Below, one piece after another: positions 1-7,367 of a stretch of 64,000 nucleotides of DNA. The translations under genes were made by a program, and so were the position numbers. Location of the stretch: positions 1 to 64,000 of the forward strand of contig JAIQZQ010000004.1 in the NCBI GenBank assembly GCA_021777105.1. Direction: 5' to 3'. The notes under the pieces are model-generated. The model ran no database searches. It was not told where the DNA came from and saw only the letters and a list, made by a program, of their open reading frames with translations. The stretch is from Candidatus Anammoxibacter sp. (GTDB lineage: Bacteria; Planctomycetota; Brocadiia; Brocadiales; Anammoxibacteraceae). Within the stretch, counting starts at the first letter, position 1. Every line of letters begins with the position of its first letter.

Positions 1-78
1 CTCCGCCATCGTTTTATCGCCTTTTATCGCTTCAAGCGCTACTTTACTTTTAAAATTTGGACTATATTTCTTTCGCAT
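1..78 (-). CDS. IS3-family transposase OrfA, N-terminal part, cut by the window edge
   Basis: Reading leftward from an ATG whose complement is at 76-78, 26 codons run off the window. They begin MRKKYSPNFKSKVALEAIKG, the usual opening of IS3/IS150-group OrfA proteins (helix-turn-helix DNA-binding subunit that works with the DDE catalytic OrfB). A strong ribosome binding site, GGAGG, lies 5 bases upstream of the start. The remainder of the element lies outside the window. The gene points away from the transposase fragment at 167-730, which it appears to interrupt. Confidence 0.75.
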   Translation of the reverse strand, partial: MRKKYSPNFKSKVALEAIKGDKTMAE

Positions 79-166
79 TTTGCCTCCTTTTCGTAAATTT
101 TCTTTTTTTCGAAATTATAGCAAAATGTAACTTAAGGGGCAGTCTAAATTATTGGGTCCATTATAG
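1..166 (-). mobile_element. Terminal part of an IS3-family insertion sequence
   Basis: The OrfA start (1-78) is followed by about 85 noncoding bases containing the motif GGGGCAGTCTAAATTATTGG, of the sort seen at IS3-family ends. Coding sequence of a different transposase begins right after, at 167. The outer end is therefore placed at about 160-166, but the exact terminal inverted repeat and target duplication cannot be set without the other end. Confidence 0.5.
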
Positions 167-730
167 TTTTCCCGTTTTTATAATAAACGGCATGAAAGAA
201 CAGGATATTTCTGGGGAGACCGGTTTAAAAGCGTCATTGTCGAAAACGGAAATACGTTGATCAATTTGCTTGCTTACATTGACCTGAATCCTCTCAGGGC
301 CGGGTTGGTAGCCAGGCCGGAGGAGTACAGGTGGTGTTCGATAGGTTATCATGCACAGACGGGGAACCGGGATGGTTTGTTATCGACTGATTTTGGGCTG
401 GAAGGGTATGACGAAATGTCTGAGCAAGAGAGGTTTGCGGATTACAGAGAGTTCCTATATGTGACAGGGGCAATTCAGACAGAAAAGGGAGCTTCAATTG
501 ACAAGGGAATAGTCCAAAAAGAACGCGCGGTTAAATATGAGTTAAGCGATGTTGATAAATTCAGGCACAAGACAAGGTATTTTACTGATAGCGGCATAAT
601 AGGCACAAAAGCGTTTGTCAGCCGTTATTATGAGCAGTTTAAAGATTACTTTAACACCAAAAAGGTCAAGAAGCCCAGAAAGATATCGGAAGGAACGGAA
701 ATATATTCTCTTAAGAATTTGATTAAATGA
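167..730 (+). pseudogene. REP-associated tyrosine (Y1/IS200-like) transposase, 5' end lost to IS insertion
   Basis: An open frame with no start codon of its own begins at 167 with FSRFYNKRHERTGYFWGDRF and continues with YIDLNPLRAGLVARPEEYRW, then runs to a stop at 730. These are signature stretches of the Y1_Tnp/COG1943 family, whose members act on short palindromic repeats. The N-terminal part with the HUH histidines is missing, because the frame meets a stop at 164-166, where IS3-family sequence begins. The C-terminal 100 residues are family-variable. The window is rich in REP-like hairpins, the usual targets of such enzymes, but a link is only inferred. The first in-frame ATG within the intact part is around 194. 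Confidence 0.75.
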
Positions 731-800
731 TTTAGTTGTATGTTTACAATGGTTTTTGCCATTTTGATTATTAGTGGCAGGGCACTCGGTTCGACTCAAT

Positions 801-822
801 CAGGTTGAACAAATTCAACCTG
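801..822. repeat. Perfect 9-bp hairpin downstream of the transposase remnant
   Basis: CAGGTTGAA at 801-809 pairs with TTCAACCTG at 814-822 around the loop CAAA. No T-run follows directly, so it is not a classical terminator. It could be a REP-type palindrome left with the adjacent REP-associated transposase. The rest of 731-1000 shows nothing recognisable. Confidence 0.4.
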
Positions 823-999
823 AATTTACAAGCAAAAAAGCCAAAGTTATTTCTTTCCGAGCCCTTATTTGGTTTGCCCAGAGAAACAAACCATACATTG
901 ATGCATTTTTTTACCACGTCCTTTTCAAATATTCCTCCCCCCCATTTTTTTATTTAAAATTTAAACAATTTGTTAATTTAGTATAAAATATACCTGTCT

Positions 1000-1277
1000 C
1001 CTTTTTGTTTTTTCCCTGCACAATTGCCGCATTTACCATCCCCCAAGTTCTCCGGTCGGGCTTTAGAATGTTGCGCTCCCTCGCCCAGGGGTTCGGCCTT
1101 ATATGCGATTTCTGTCCGTCAACTCGCAGGTCTTCACTCCGGCTTCCTTCAAACCTCGGGTCACCCTTTGGCTCTTGCCTTTGGATAGTACTTTTTGTTA
1201 TAGTCATTATATGAATCCTTACCGGAAAATGCACAGAGGACTTTCACCTCATTAGGTCATGCCCCTGCCGGGCACAC
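1000..1277 (-). mobile_element. Group II intron remnant (5' part, domain I), no intron-encoded protein
   Basis: Read on the minus strand from 1277, the sequence starts GTGTGCCCGGCAGGGGCATG, a typical GUGYG group II intron 5' end. It is followed by GGTGAAAGTCC and later by GAAATCGCATATAAGGC and GAGGGAGCGCAAC, blocks common in domain I of bacterial group II introns. Similarity fades by about 1000. The intron reverse transcriptase and catalytic domains V/VI are absent, so this is a dead 5' fragment. Its 5' boundary lies directly beside an attC-like palindrome (1278-1327), the habitat of group IIC-attC introns. Confidence 0.6.
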
Positions 1278-1327
1278 ACAAACGGCATGCACTGGACGGG
1301 CACATTTCTGCCGCTTTTTTGTTATAT
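1278..1327 (+). other. attC-like recombination site (partial)
   Basis: GGCATGCACTGGACGGGCA, then TTTCTGCCGC, and a terminal GTTATAT core resemble an integron attC site. They also resemble the second candidate at 2174-2231, which shares GCATG, GGACG and GTTAT blocks in the same order. The left core would be missing because the group II intron fragment begins at 1277. The match is by eye and the 7-mer core deviates from GTTRRRY. Confidence 0.35.
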
Positions 1328-1348
1328 AAAATTCGTAAATATTCAATA

Positions 1349-1378
1349 CTAACGCCCGCCAGTGATACGGGACGTTAG
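1349..1378. repeat. Short inverted repeat before the cassette-like gene
   Basis: CTAACG plus CCCG (1349-1358) pair with CGGG and CGTTAG (1368-1378) around a short loop. GTTAGAT at 1374-1380 matches the attC right core GTTRRRY, but the whole is only about 30 bases, much shorter than ordinary attC sites. It may be a degenerate attC or a regulatory hairpin just ahead of the gene at 1385. Confidence 0.35.
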
Positions 1379-1384
1379 ATTACT

Positions 1385-2089
1385 ATGAGAGAGTCTATGA
1401 AAATTCGAATTTTTGGGATTATCACCTTCTTTTTATTTACAGTGAATTGCTTTGCAAATGATTTTGGGAAACTCGAAAGTTATATACCCAAATCAGGAGT
1501 TGTAAAAGTTGATGTAATGATTCTAGGAGCGCCTCTTGATATTCAAGAAATTGGATCTCGTATGCAACTTGAAATTCAAAGTAAACCTGAGTGGTTCAAA
1601 TCTTATATTAGTGACGCTGTGCCTGGAGAACCATTAGCTTATCATAGCAATTTTGGAATTAGTGAAGATGAATATAAACATTTTCTAAACGGCGTTAATA
1701 GTAAAATGTCATTGGTTAAAAAAGCTGAGGCTAATATTTCTGTTACCTATAACGACCAAGGATCTGTAATAATCAGTGGACTGCCGGCAAAAAAACCGCA
1801 TGACAAGATAGTTTATGATGTTAAATTAGATACAATAAATGTTGGCCTTAACAGCCTTAATAAATTTTCAGAAATAAACCAGGATAATAAAGATTCAGCA
1901 ACTGGGAGATGGAATGGTAAGCAATGGATGTATCAAAATTTAGTTTCGAAGGGTGATTTTACTTCTATTAAGTTTGCAATAGGTAAAATGCTCGACCTGA
2001 AAAAAAATATTATTTACTATGATGTCAATATGGCTATAGATGGTAGCCCTGAAAAATTAGGATATATATTGCTGTTTAATCCCATTTAA
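1385..2089 (+). CDS. Secreted protein of unknown function, possible integron cassette gene
   Basis: A 234-residue protein with an N-terminal signal peptide (MKIRIFGIITFFLFTVNCFA, cleavage probably after the Ala), so it should be exported. The mature part is polar with several predicted beta-rich stretches and no motif I recognise. Initiation could be at 1385 or at the ATG at 1397; neither has a strong ribosome binding site. It is flanked by attC-like sites at about 1278-1327 and 2174-2231, one gene between two palindromes, the layout of a gene cassette. AT-rich codon use differs from the downstream gene. No neighbour suggests a function. Confidence 0.65.
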   Translation: MRESMKIRIFGIITFFLFTVNCFANDFGKLESYIPKSGVVKVDVMILGAPLDIQEIGSRMQLEIQSKPEWFKSYISDAVPGEPLAYHSNFGISEDEYKHFLNGVNSKMSLVKKAEANISVTYNDQGSVIISGLPAKKPHDKIVYDVKLDTINVGLNSLNKFSEINQDNKDSATGRWNGKQWMYQNLVSKGDFTSIKFAIGKMLDLKKNIIYYDVNMAIDGSPEKLGYILLFNPI

Positions 2090-2173
2090 ATAGTGATTTA
2101 ACTAGTTGCGGAACTCAGATTGACCCCAGTGACCCTAGTGGATTTGAAATTCAAAAAGAATGATCCAAAAAAC

Positions 2174-2231
2174 GCCTAATAAGAGCATGCGCCGGACGCA
2201 AAGTACGCGCCGCCGGCGCTTTTCGTTATGC
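2174..2231 (+). other. attC-like recombination site
   Basis: Outer cores GCCTAAT (2174-2180) and GTTATGC (2225-2231) bracket an imperfect palindrome whose inner arms GCGCCGG (2189-2195) and CCGGCGC (2213-2219) match perfectly. A GGAC follows the left arm, as in many attC sites with an extrahelical base. Length (58 nt) fits the family. The cores pair imperfectly, so this is a candidate only. Confidence 0.45.
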
Positions 2232-2271
2232 CTCAATATAAAGAAAAAACAAACAGGGAGAAAATTATTTC

Positions 2272-3048
2272 ATGATGAATATGATTAATAAAGTCGGCTT
2301 ATTGGCAGTACTGCTCTGTCTATCTCTGCCCTATCCTGCAATGGCGCAGGAAGTCAGGGTTTCAGCCGGTATTTTCCTTGGCATTATTAATAAGGACGGC
2401 AAGGGACCTTATCAGCTTATCCTGAAAGAAGCTGCCAAGCGCGCAAACATCAGTATCTCTGAAGAAGTTTACCCTTTGAAACGGGCGGTAAGAATGTTTG
2501 CGCGCAAGAAGTTTTTGGCTATCTATGGCATGACCGATGCTGTAATAGAAGAAATCGGAGACGATAAGATCATTACCAGTTATCCGCTGGGCGTTTACAA
2601 ACTTTTCATCTTTACCGGAAAGCGAGAAACACCCGTTTCCAGCTATGAACAGCTTAAAGGGAAATCCATAGGGGGTGTAAGCGGATACGAAGCATATTAT
2701 CAGGAACTTGTAAATAATAATATCCGTATTGATTATTTGGCAAATGAAGAGAATCAGATAAAGAAATTAGAAGCGGGGCGTATTGATGCGATCATCGGAT
2801 TCATGCCGGACTGGATTCCTTTTCTGAATAAACTTTCTTACGACCCGGGTTTTCCGATTCATCTCGGTTACGACTATATGACAGTATGGAACACACCTGA
2901 AGGGAAATCTTTTGTTGATAAAATATCTCCCGTACTTCGGGATATGAATTCAGACGGCACATTGAAGAAAATTCTCGGCGGCCGGTATATGAATTTTGAA
3001 TACAAAGCGACAAAGAAGTACGAATGGGTTCCGAATCGGCAAGAATAA
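2272..3048 (+). CDS. Periplasmic solute-binding protein, family 3 (SBP_bac_3-like)
   Basis: 258 residues with a signal peptide ending about ...LPYPAMAQ (residues 1-26). The mature part has the bacterial extracellular solute-binding family 3 pattern: an early lobe with YQLILKEAAKRANI, a hinge region, then LKGKSIGGVSGYEAYYQELV and LEAGRIDAIIGFMPDW, and a C-terminal LRDMNSDGTLKKIL motif typical of the family. No permease or ATPase gene is adjacent, so this is an orphan binding protein, perhaps a sensor or scavenger. It follows an attC-like site, so it could be a captured cassette, though no attC is seen after it. AGGGAG lies about 14 bases before the ATG. Confidence 0.8.
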   Translation: MMNMINKVGLLAVLLCLSLPYPAMAQEVRVSAGIFLGIINKDGKGPYQLILKEAAKRANISISEEVYPLKRAVRMFARKKFLAIYGMTDAVIEEIGDDKIITSYPLGVYKLFIFTGKRETPVSSYEQLKGKSIGGVSGYEAYYQELVNNNIRIDYLANEENQIKKLEAGRIDAIIGFMPDWIPFLNKLSYDPGFPIHLGYDYMTVWNTPEGKSFVDKISPVLRDMNSDGTLKKILGGRYMNFEYKATKKYEWVPNRQE

Positions 3049-3946
3049 AACATAAAGTAATAGGGGTGGGTAAATTTTAATAGAGATTCCAAATTTAATT
3101 CTTTATAATTCTAATGTTTAAAAATCTAAGGAGCATTTCGCGTAACGATTAGTTTAAAGGAGGGTTACATTAGAAATTTTAGATTTTATATTATGAATTT
3201 TAAATTAAAAATCAAAAGCAACTAATATTTTTCTTAACTATCATATTTCAGAGGGATTAAAATTCCAAGGATGATGCTTAAAAGCTCGGATGGGATTTAT
3301 CATGCTATACCGCACACTGCGCTGGATGGGTTTGTCTGCGGCAGCAGTTAAACTTACATTACCCATTTAACGTTTACCTTCAGGCCATCTTTCTCCAAAC
3401 TTCAATCGCCAAATCCTCAACATAGCTTAGGCTATGCTTCCGGTTTACCACATTCAGTTTGAACAAATCTAACCTAAACCCAAATTGAGCGATTCTTATC
3501 ACCCTCCCCTGCCCCCTCCCATCAAGGGCAATGTCATTGACTTAAGGGTGGGCCGTTTGTAATTAAAGGATCTATTTACATTTTTAAGCCCTGAAAGGGC
3601 AAATTATTACAGCCCAGGCTTGCAAAGCCTGGGCGCTCAGATAAACACGGTTTAGCCCTGAAAGGGCGACTTACTGTTCATATGCGTTACGTTAAATCGC
3701 CCTTTCAGGGCTAAAAAAACAATGTTGAACGTACCCAGGGTTTACAACCCTGGGCTATAATAAGTCAGCCTTTCAGGCTTTTTAATGAAAATAATTTTGA
3801 TACGGTTAAGACCCACCCTTAAGTCAACGACATTGCCCTTGATGGGAGGGGCAGGGGAGGGTGATAAGAATCGTTCAATTTAGGCTTAAGAAAAATGGCT
3901 TTAATATGAATAAAACTCTATAAGCTGTCTTTATTATAAAAATCAT
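3049..3946. other. Noncoding region dominated by nested inverted repeats
   Basis: About 900 bases without a credible gene. From 3482 to 3881 it holds a long inverted repeat (separate entry). Inside are three copies of the palindrome AGCCCTGAAAGGGC (3587-3600, 3654-3667, and the complement at 3699-3712) and two longer palindromes around CCCAGGCTTGCAAAGCCTGG (from 3613) and CCCAGGGTTTACAACCCTGG (from 3736). 3049-3480 shows only AT-rich sequence and nothing I can name. Confidence 0.6.
3482..3881. repeat. Long inverted repeat, about 72-bp arms, MITE-like
   Basis: The left arm 3482-3554 and the right arm 3810-3881 are near-perfect reverse complements, sharing GATTCTTATCACCCTCCCCT, the CCCATCAAGGGCAATGTC block and TTGACTTAAGGGTGGG. 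The arms contain the same CCCTCCC..TGATGGGAGGGG core that recurs singly near 7250, 11165, 12385 and 26850. A pair of dispersed repeats in opposite orientation, or one foldback element, would explain it. Confidence 0.65.
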
Positions 3947-6232
3947 ATGGAAACAGAAAATAATAATAATTTAATAGAATATCTTAAGAGATCGGATGTT
4001 TTTGACAATTTGCTGGAATCCACGCTTCGAACTCTTGCAGATAACGCTAGTTGCATTAAAATAAATAAGGGCGAAACTCTGTTTAAAAAAGGAGATACTG
4101 CGGACGCAATGTTTGTTGTCAAAAGTGGAGCTTTAACTGTTTTGCTTGTTAAAGAAAATGGAAAAGATGTTGAAATTGGCACAATCAGCGCCGGAGAAAT
4201 AGTAGGTGAAATCCAATTTCTTACCGGTGGAAAACGCACCGCTACTATTCGCGCTAAGGAAGATGCAGAGTTAATTAAACTTCATAAAACAATTTTTGAC
4301 ACTATTCAATCAGATCTATCCGTTTTTTTTCAACGAATAAATGGAATTATTCAGTATCGTTTGCGGCATGGTCAATTATCTGTGATTTTGCCAAAACTGT
4401 TTGGATCGCTTACCAGTGATGAAATTAAAGCTATAGAGAATAAAGCTGAATGTCTTTCAATCCGGCGCGGTGAAGAGCTTTTTCGTCAAGGCGAACAAAC
4501 AAATGCTTTTTATATCCTTTTAAACGGCATTTTAGGTGTTTCAATTATAGATGAAAATGGAAACAACAAAATAGTAAATCAGGTAAACAGGGGTGAAAGT
4601 GTGGGCGAAATATCTTTGATAACGGATGACGTCCATAGCGCAACGGTATATGCCATGCGTAATTCAGAGTTAGTAAGATTTTCAAAATCCGAGTTTATTG
4701 GTTTACTTGAAACATATCCAAAACTTTCACTACAAATCATGCAAATGATTGTTAGCAGACTACACAAATCACAACGCGCGGCAAAAAAGGAGAAAAGCGG
4801 GGTTGTCATTGCCATCGTTCCCGCAAGTCCTGAAACAGATTTGAAAGAGTTTATAAGCCGCTTAACTGCCTGCCTCTCTGATCATGGGCCATTGCTTCAT
4901 GTTAACAGTGACAAACTGGACAATTACCTGGAAACACCCGGAATATCACAAATATCTGAAGACAATCCTAACAAAATACGAGTATCCGCCTGGTTCAATC
5001 TACAGGAAGAAAAACATCGCTTTATCATATGCGAAACTGATAAATTTGCGTCAAACTGGACGAAACAATGCCTTAGTTTTACTGAACACGTTATCATTGT
5101 AGGCAACGCCGCTTCCGCCACGGATTTAGGCGAAATAGAATCAGAATTGATGTATCGCGAGCATGAGAATTTGTCTATGCAACATACGTTGATACTGTTG
5201 CACCCAAATAGTCAAAAAAAACCAAAAGGCACAAGAAAATGGCTTGAAAAAAGACCGGTTACTATGCATCATCATGTCCGTATGGATAATGATGTGGATT
5301 TTCAACGCGTAGCGCGTTTTCTGGCAAAAAATGAGATAGGTTTGGCTCTTAGCGGCGGCGGAGCGAGAAGTGCCGCGCAATCAGGCGCAATCGGGGCTTT
5401 TGAGGAGGCGGGTATTCCGATTGATATAATCGGAGGTGTTAGTATGGGAGCGCTTATCGGCGCTACCTATGCCATGGGATGGACTTACAAAACCATGGTT
5501 GAGAAGAGCGAACTCAATGCTTTAGACATGGTTTTTGATCTGACTCTTCCAATTTCATCCCTCCTGTCCGGTAAAAAACTTGTTAAGACTCTTAAACAAT
5601 TTTTTGGAGATACACAAATCGAAGATCTCTGGCTGCCATATTTTTGTGTCTCAAGCAATTTAACACGGGCAGAGGTTAAAGTTCACAGGATGGGATCATT
5701 GTGGGAAGCGCTGTATGCAAGCAATGCCGCTCCCGGTATATTTCCTCCCGCCCTGTTGAATAAAGAGCTTTATGTTGACGGCAGCCTTTTAAGCAACCTG
5801 CCGGCTAAGGAGATGAAAGAACTGTGCGCCGGCTCTGTTGTCGGCATTGATGTGGCGCCGCCCGTTGATCTGGAGAAGAATATTCTTTATGAAAACGGCA
5901 TTTCAGGCTGGCAAATACTGTGGAGAAAAATAAATCCTTTTGCTAAAACTATTGCAATTCCGGACATTGCGACTATTTTAAGAAGGGCCGGCGAGCTTTC
6001 AAGCGTATCAAACAGGAAACAGGTTATTGAAAAAAATATTGATCTATATCTATCATTGCCTGTTCAGGAATATAAAGTGCAGGATTATAAATTAGCAAAG
6101 CAGATTATTGAGGTTGGTTATGCCTATACAAAACAGAAAATGAAAAAAAACCGGTTTTTAGAGAAGCTGACAAGAAATCAGTCTATAGAGAACATTAACT
6201 TCAAAACGAAGATGACAAAAAATCGGTTTTAA
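3947..6232 (+). CDS. NTE-like patatin phospholipase with two cyclic-nucleotide-binding domains, copy 1
   Basis: 761 residues. Two cNMP-binding (cap-family) domains occupy about 15-130 and 145-260, with GEIVGEIQFLTGGKRTATI and GESVGEISLITDDVHSATVY as their signature loops. A linker of about 200 residues follows, then a patatin domain at about 465-640 with nucleophile motif GVSMG (about 496) and Asp in VDGS (about 610). The architecture matches bacterial neuropathy-target-esterase homologues, membrane-associated lysophospholipases. The oxyanion-hole motif, normally GGGxRG, reads GGGARSAAQ here, unlike the canonical GGGARGFAH of the paralogue at 7368. Activity is therefore doubtful. No clear ribosome binding site precedes the ATG. 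A receiver-domain gene follows at 6610. Confidence 0.9.
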   Translation: METENNNNLIEYLKRSDVFDNLLESTLRTLADNASCIKINKGETLFKKGDTADAMFVVKSGALTVLLVKENGKDVEIGTISAGEIVGEIQFLTGGKRTATIRAKEDAELIKLHKTIFDTIQSDLSVFFQRINGIIQYRLRHGQLSVILPKLFGSLTSDEIKAIENKAECLSIRRGEELFRQGEQTNAFYILLNGILGVSIIDENGNNKIVNQVNRGESVGEISLITDDVHSATVYAMRNSELVRFSKSEFIGLLETYPKLSLQIMQMIVSRLHKSQRAAKKEKSGVVIAIVPASPETDLKEFISRLTACLSDHGPLLHVNSDKLDNYLETPGISQISEDNPNKIRVSAWFNLQEEKHRFIICETDKFASNWTKQCLSFTEHVIIVGNAASATDLGEIESELMYREHENLSMQHTLILLHPNSQKKPKGTRKWLEKRPVTMHHHVRMDNDVDFQRVARFLAKNEIGLALSGGGARSAAQSGAIGAFEEAGIPIDIIGGVSMGALIGATYAMGWTYKTMVEKSELNALDMVFDLTLPISSLLSGKKLVKTLKQFFGDTQIEDLWLPYFCVSSNLTRAEVKVHRMGSLWEALYASNAAPGIFPPALLNKELYVDGSLLSNLPAKEMKELCAGSVVGIDVAPPVDLEKNILYENGISGWQILWRKINPFAKTIAIPDIATILRRAGELSSVSNRKQVIEKNIDLYLSLPVQEYKVQDYKLAKQIIEVGYAYTKQKMKKNRFLEKLTRNQSIENINFKTKMTKNRF

Positions 6233-6267
6233 AAATAAGGAATTAGTTGCAAATATTAAAAAAAAAC

Positions 6268-6552
6268 GTAACTGTTCAGCGTATTTTCTAATTTTTTAAC
6301 TAATAGCGCTCAAAAAAAACGAATACAACCATCCTTCCCCTTTAGAAAAGGGGGCGAGGGGATTTGAATATTAAAATTTTCATTTATTAATTTTTACTAT
6401 CGGTATTCTTTTATTCGAATCTCCCTTACTCCCTCTTTGGCCCCCAGGGCATAATTCTCCCTAGAGCAGGCAAGCTGCTCAGTTTTCATTTACCAAAGAG
6501 GGAGACCTAATGTATTATTCTGTTTTTTATTGAAATCACGCTGAACAGTTAC
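6268..6552. mobile_element. MITE-like element with 15-bp perfect terminal inverted repeats
   Basis: GTAACTGTTCAGCGT at 6268-6282 is exactly complementary to ACGCTGAACAGTTAC at 6538-6552. The 285-bp element has no ORF. Inside it are the repeat CATCCTTCCCCTTTAGAAAA..GGGGATTTGAATATT (about 6330-6405), seen again at 26208-26285, and a CTCCCTCTTTGG..CCAAAGAGGGAG foldback. It separates the patatin gene from its response regulator, so it probably inserted between them. Confidence 0.6.
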
Positions 6553-6609
6553 AATAGTTTTATTATTCTTTTTGAATATATTTAAATGTTTTAAAAAGGA
6601 ATTTCTATT

Positions 6610-7179
6610 ATGAAAAGGGAAGATTTAGACATAACCGGTATGGAAATAATGATAGTTGACGATAAACCGGAAAATATCGACGTTTTAAGGAAATCAATAG
6701 CTGCCGACGGATTTAAAATATCGTTTGCCCTTGAAGGGAAAACCGCTTTAAAACTGATAGAGAAATCCATGCCGGATCTAATATTATTAGATATTATGAT
6801 GCCTGTGATGGATGGTTTTGAGACCTGCAAATGGTTAAAGGGTAATCTGGATACATGTGATATACCGGTTATTTTCCTTTCCGCTAAAACCGATAGCGAA
6901 GATATTGTAAAGGGATTTCAGCTTGGCGCAGTCGATTATATTACCAAACCGTTTAAACAAGATGAAGTTTGCGCAAGGATACGAACACATCTTCAACTGG
7001 TTTTGGCTTATAACTATCTAATTTCAACACAAGGGCAACTTGAAGCAAAAAACAAAAATTTGTTGAAAATGAATGAATTACAAAGCTCCTTTATAGAGAT
7101 GGCGATGAAGGACCTGCAAAATTTAGATAAATACAATGAAATTATAAAAAAATTGTCGGACTTAAAAGAAGATGCGTAA
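6610..7179 (+). CDS. Single-domain response regulator with C-terminal helix, copy 1
   Basis: 189 residues. A receiver domain at about 12-135 has the acidic pocket (IMIVDDKPENIDVLRK), phosphoacceptor Asp in LILLDIMMPVMDGF, Thr/Ser in VIFLSAKTDSED and Lys in DYITKPF. About 50 helical, probably coiled-coil residues follow with no DNA-binding or enzymatic output domain. A good ribosome binding site (AAGGA) lies upstream. The same kind of gene follows the second patatin copy (9630), and a third follows it (10271), so these regulators probably act by protein contact, perhaps on the patatin proteins. Confidence 0.9.
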   Translation: MKREDLDITGMEIMIVDDKPENIDVLRKSIAADGFKISFALEGKTALKLIEKSMPDLILLDIMMPVMDGFETCKWLKGNLDTCDIPVIFLSAKTDSEDIVKGFQLGAVDYITKPFKQDEVCARIRTHLQLVLAYNYLISTQGQLEAKNKNLLKMNELQSSFIEMAMKDLQNLDKYNEIIKKLSDLKEDA

Positions 7180-7240
7180 AATATTCTTTAAGGCCTTAAA
7201 GAATTTCACATAAAGGGCTCTGTATTGTAATAAATATATA

Positions 7241-7305
7241 CCGTTTATTCCCCCTCCCTTGATGGGAGGGGTCAGGGGAGGGTGATAAGAATCGTTCAAT
7301 TCAGG
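7241..7305. repeat. Dispersed CCCTCCCTTGATGGGAGGGG repeat
   Basis: An imperfect palindrome of the family also found at 3482-3554, 3810-3881, 11160-11222, 12365-12433 and 26838-26912. It is followed by GGTGATAAGAATCGTTCAAT, which also precedes the first patatin gene, so the duplication of the patatin block extends into this repeat. Confidence 0.65.
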
Positions 7306-7367
7306 TTTACAAACAATGACACTGATATAAATAAAACTTTATTAGCTACGTTAATTATAAAAATCAC

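Noticed and set aside
770..830. Possible tRNA T-arm at GGTTCGACTC near 789
   Set aside because: No matching stems for a cloverleaf and no acceptor end.
774..986. ORF of 70 residues on the plus strand
   Set aside because: AT-rich, low complexity, crosses the 801-822 hairpin and has no family resemblance.
950..1234. Two overlapping ORFs (1005-1214 plus, 950-1234 minus)
   Set aside because: They lie inside the group II intron remnant, have no recognisable domain and no ribosome binding site.
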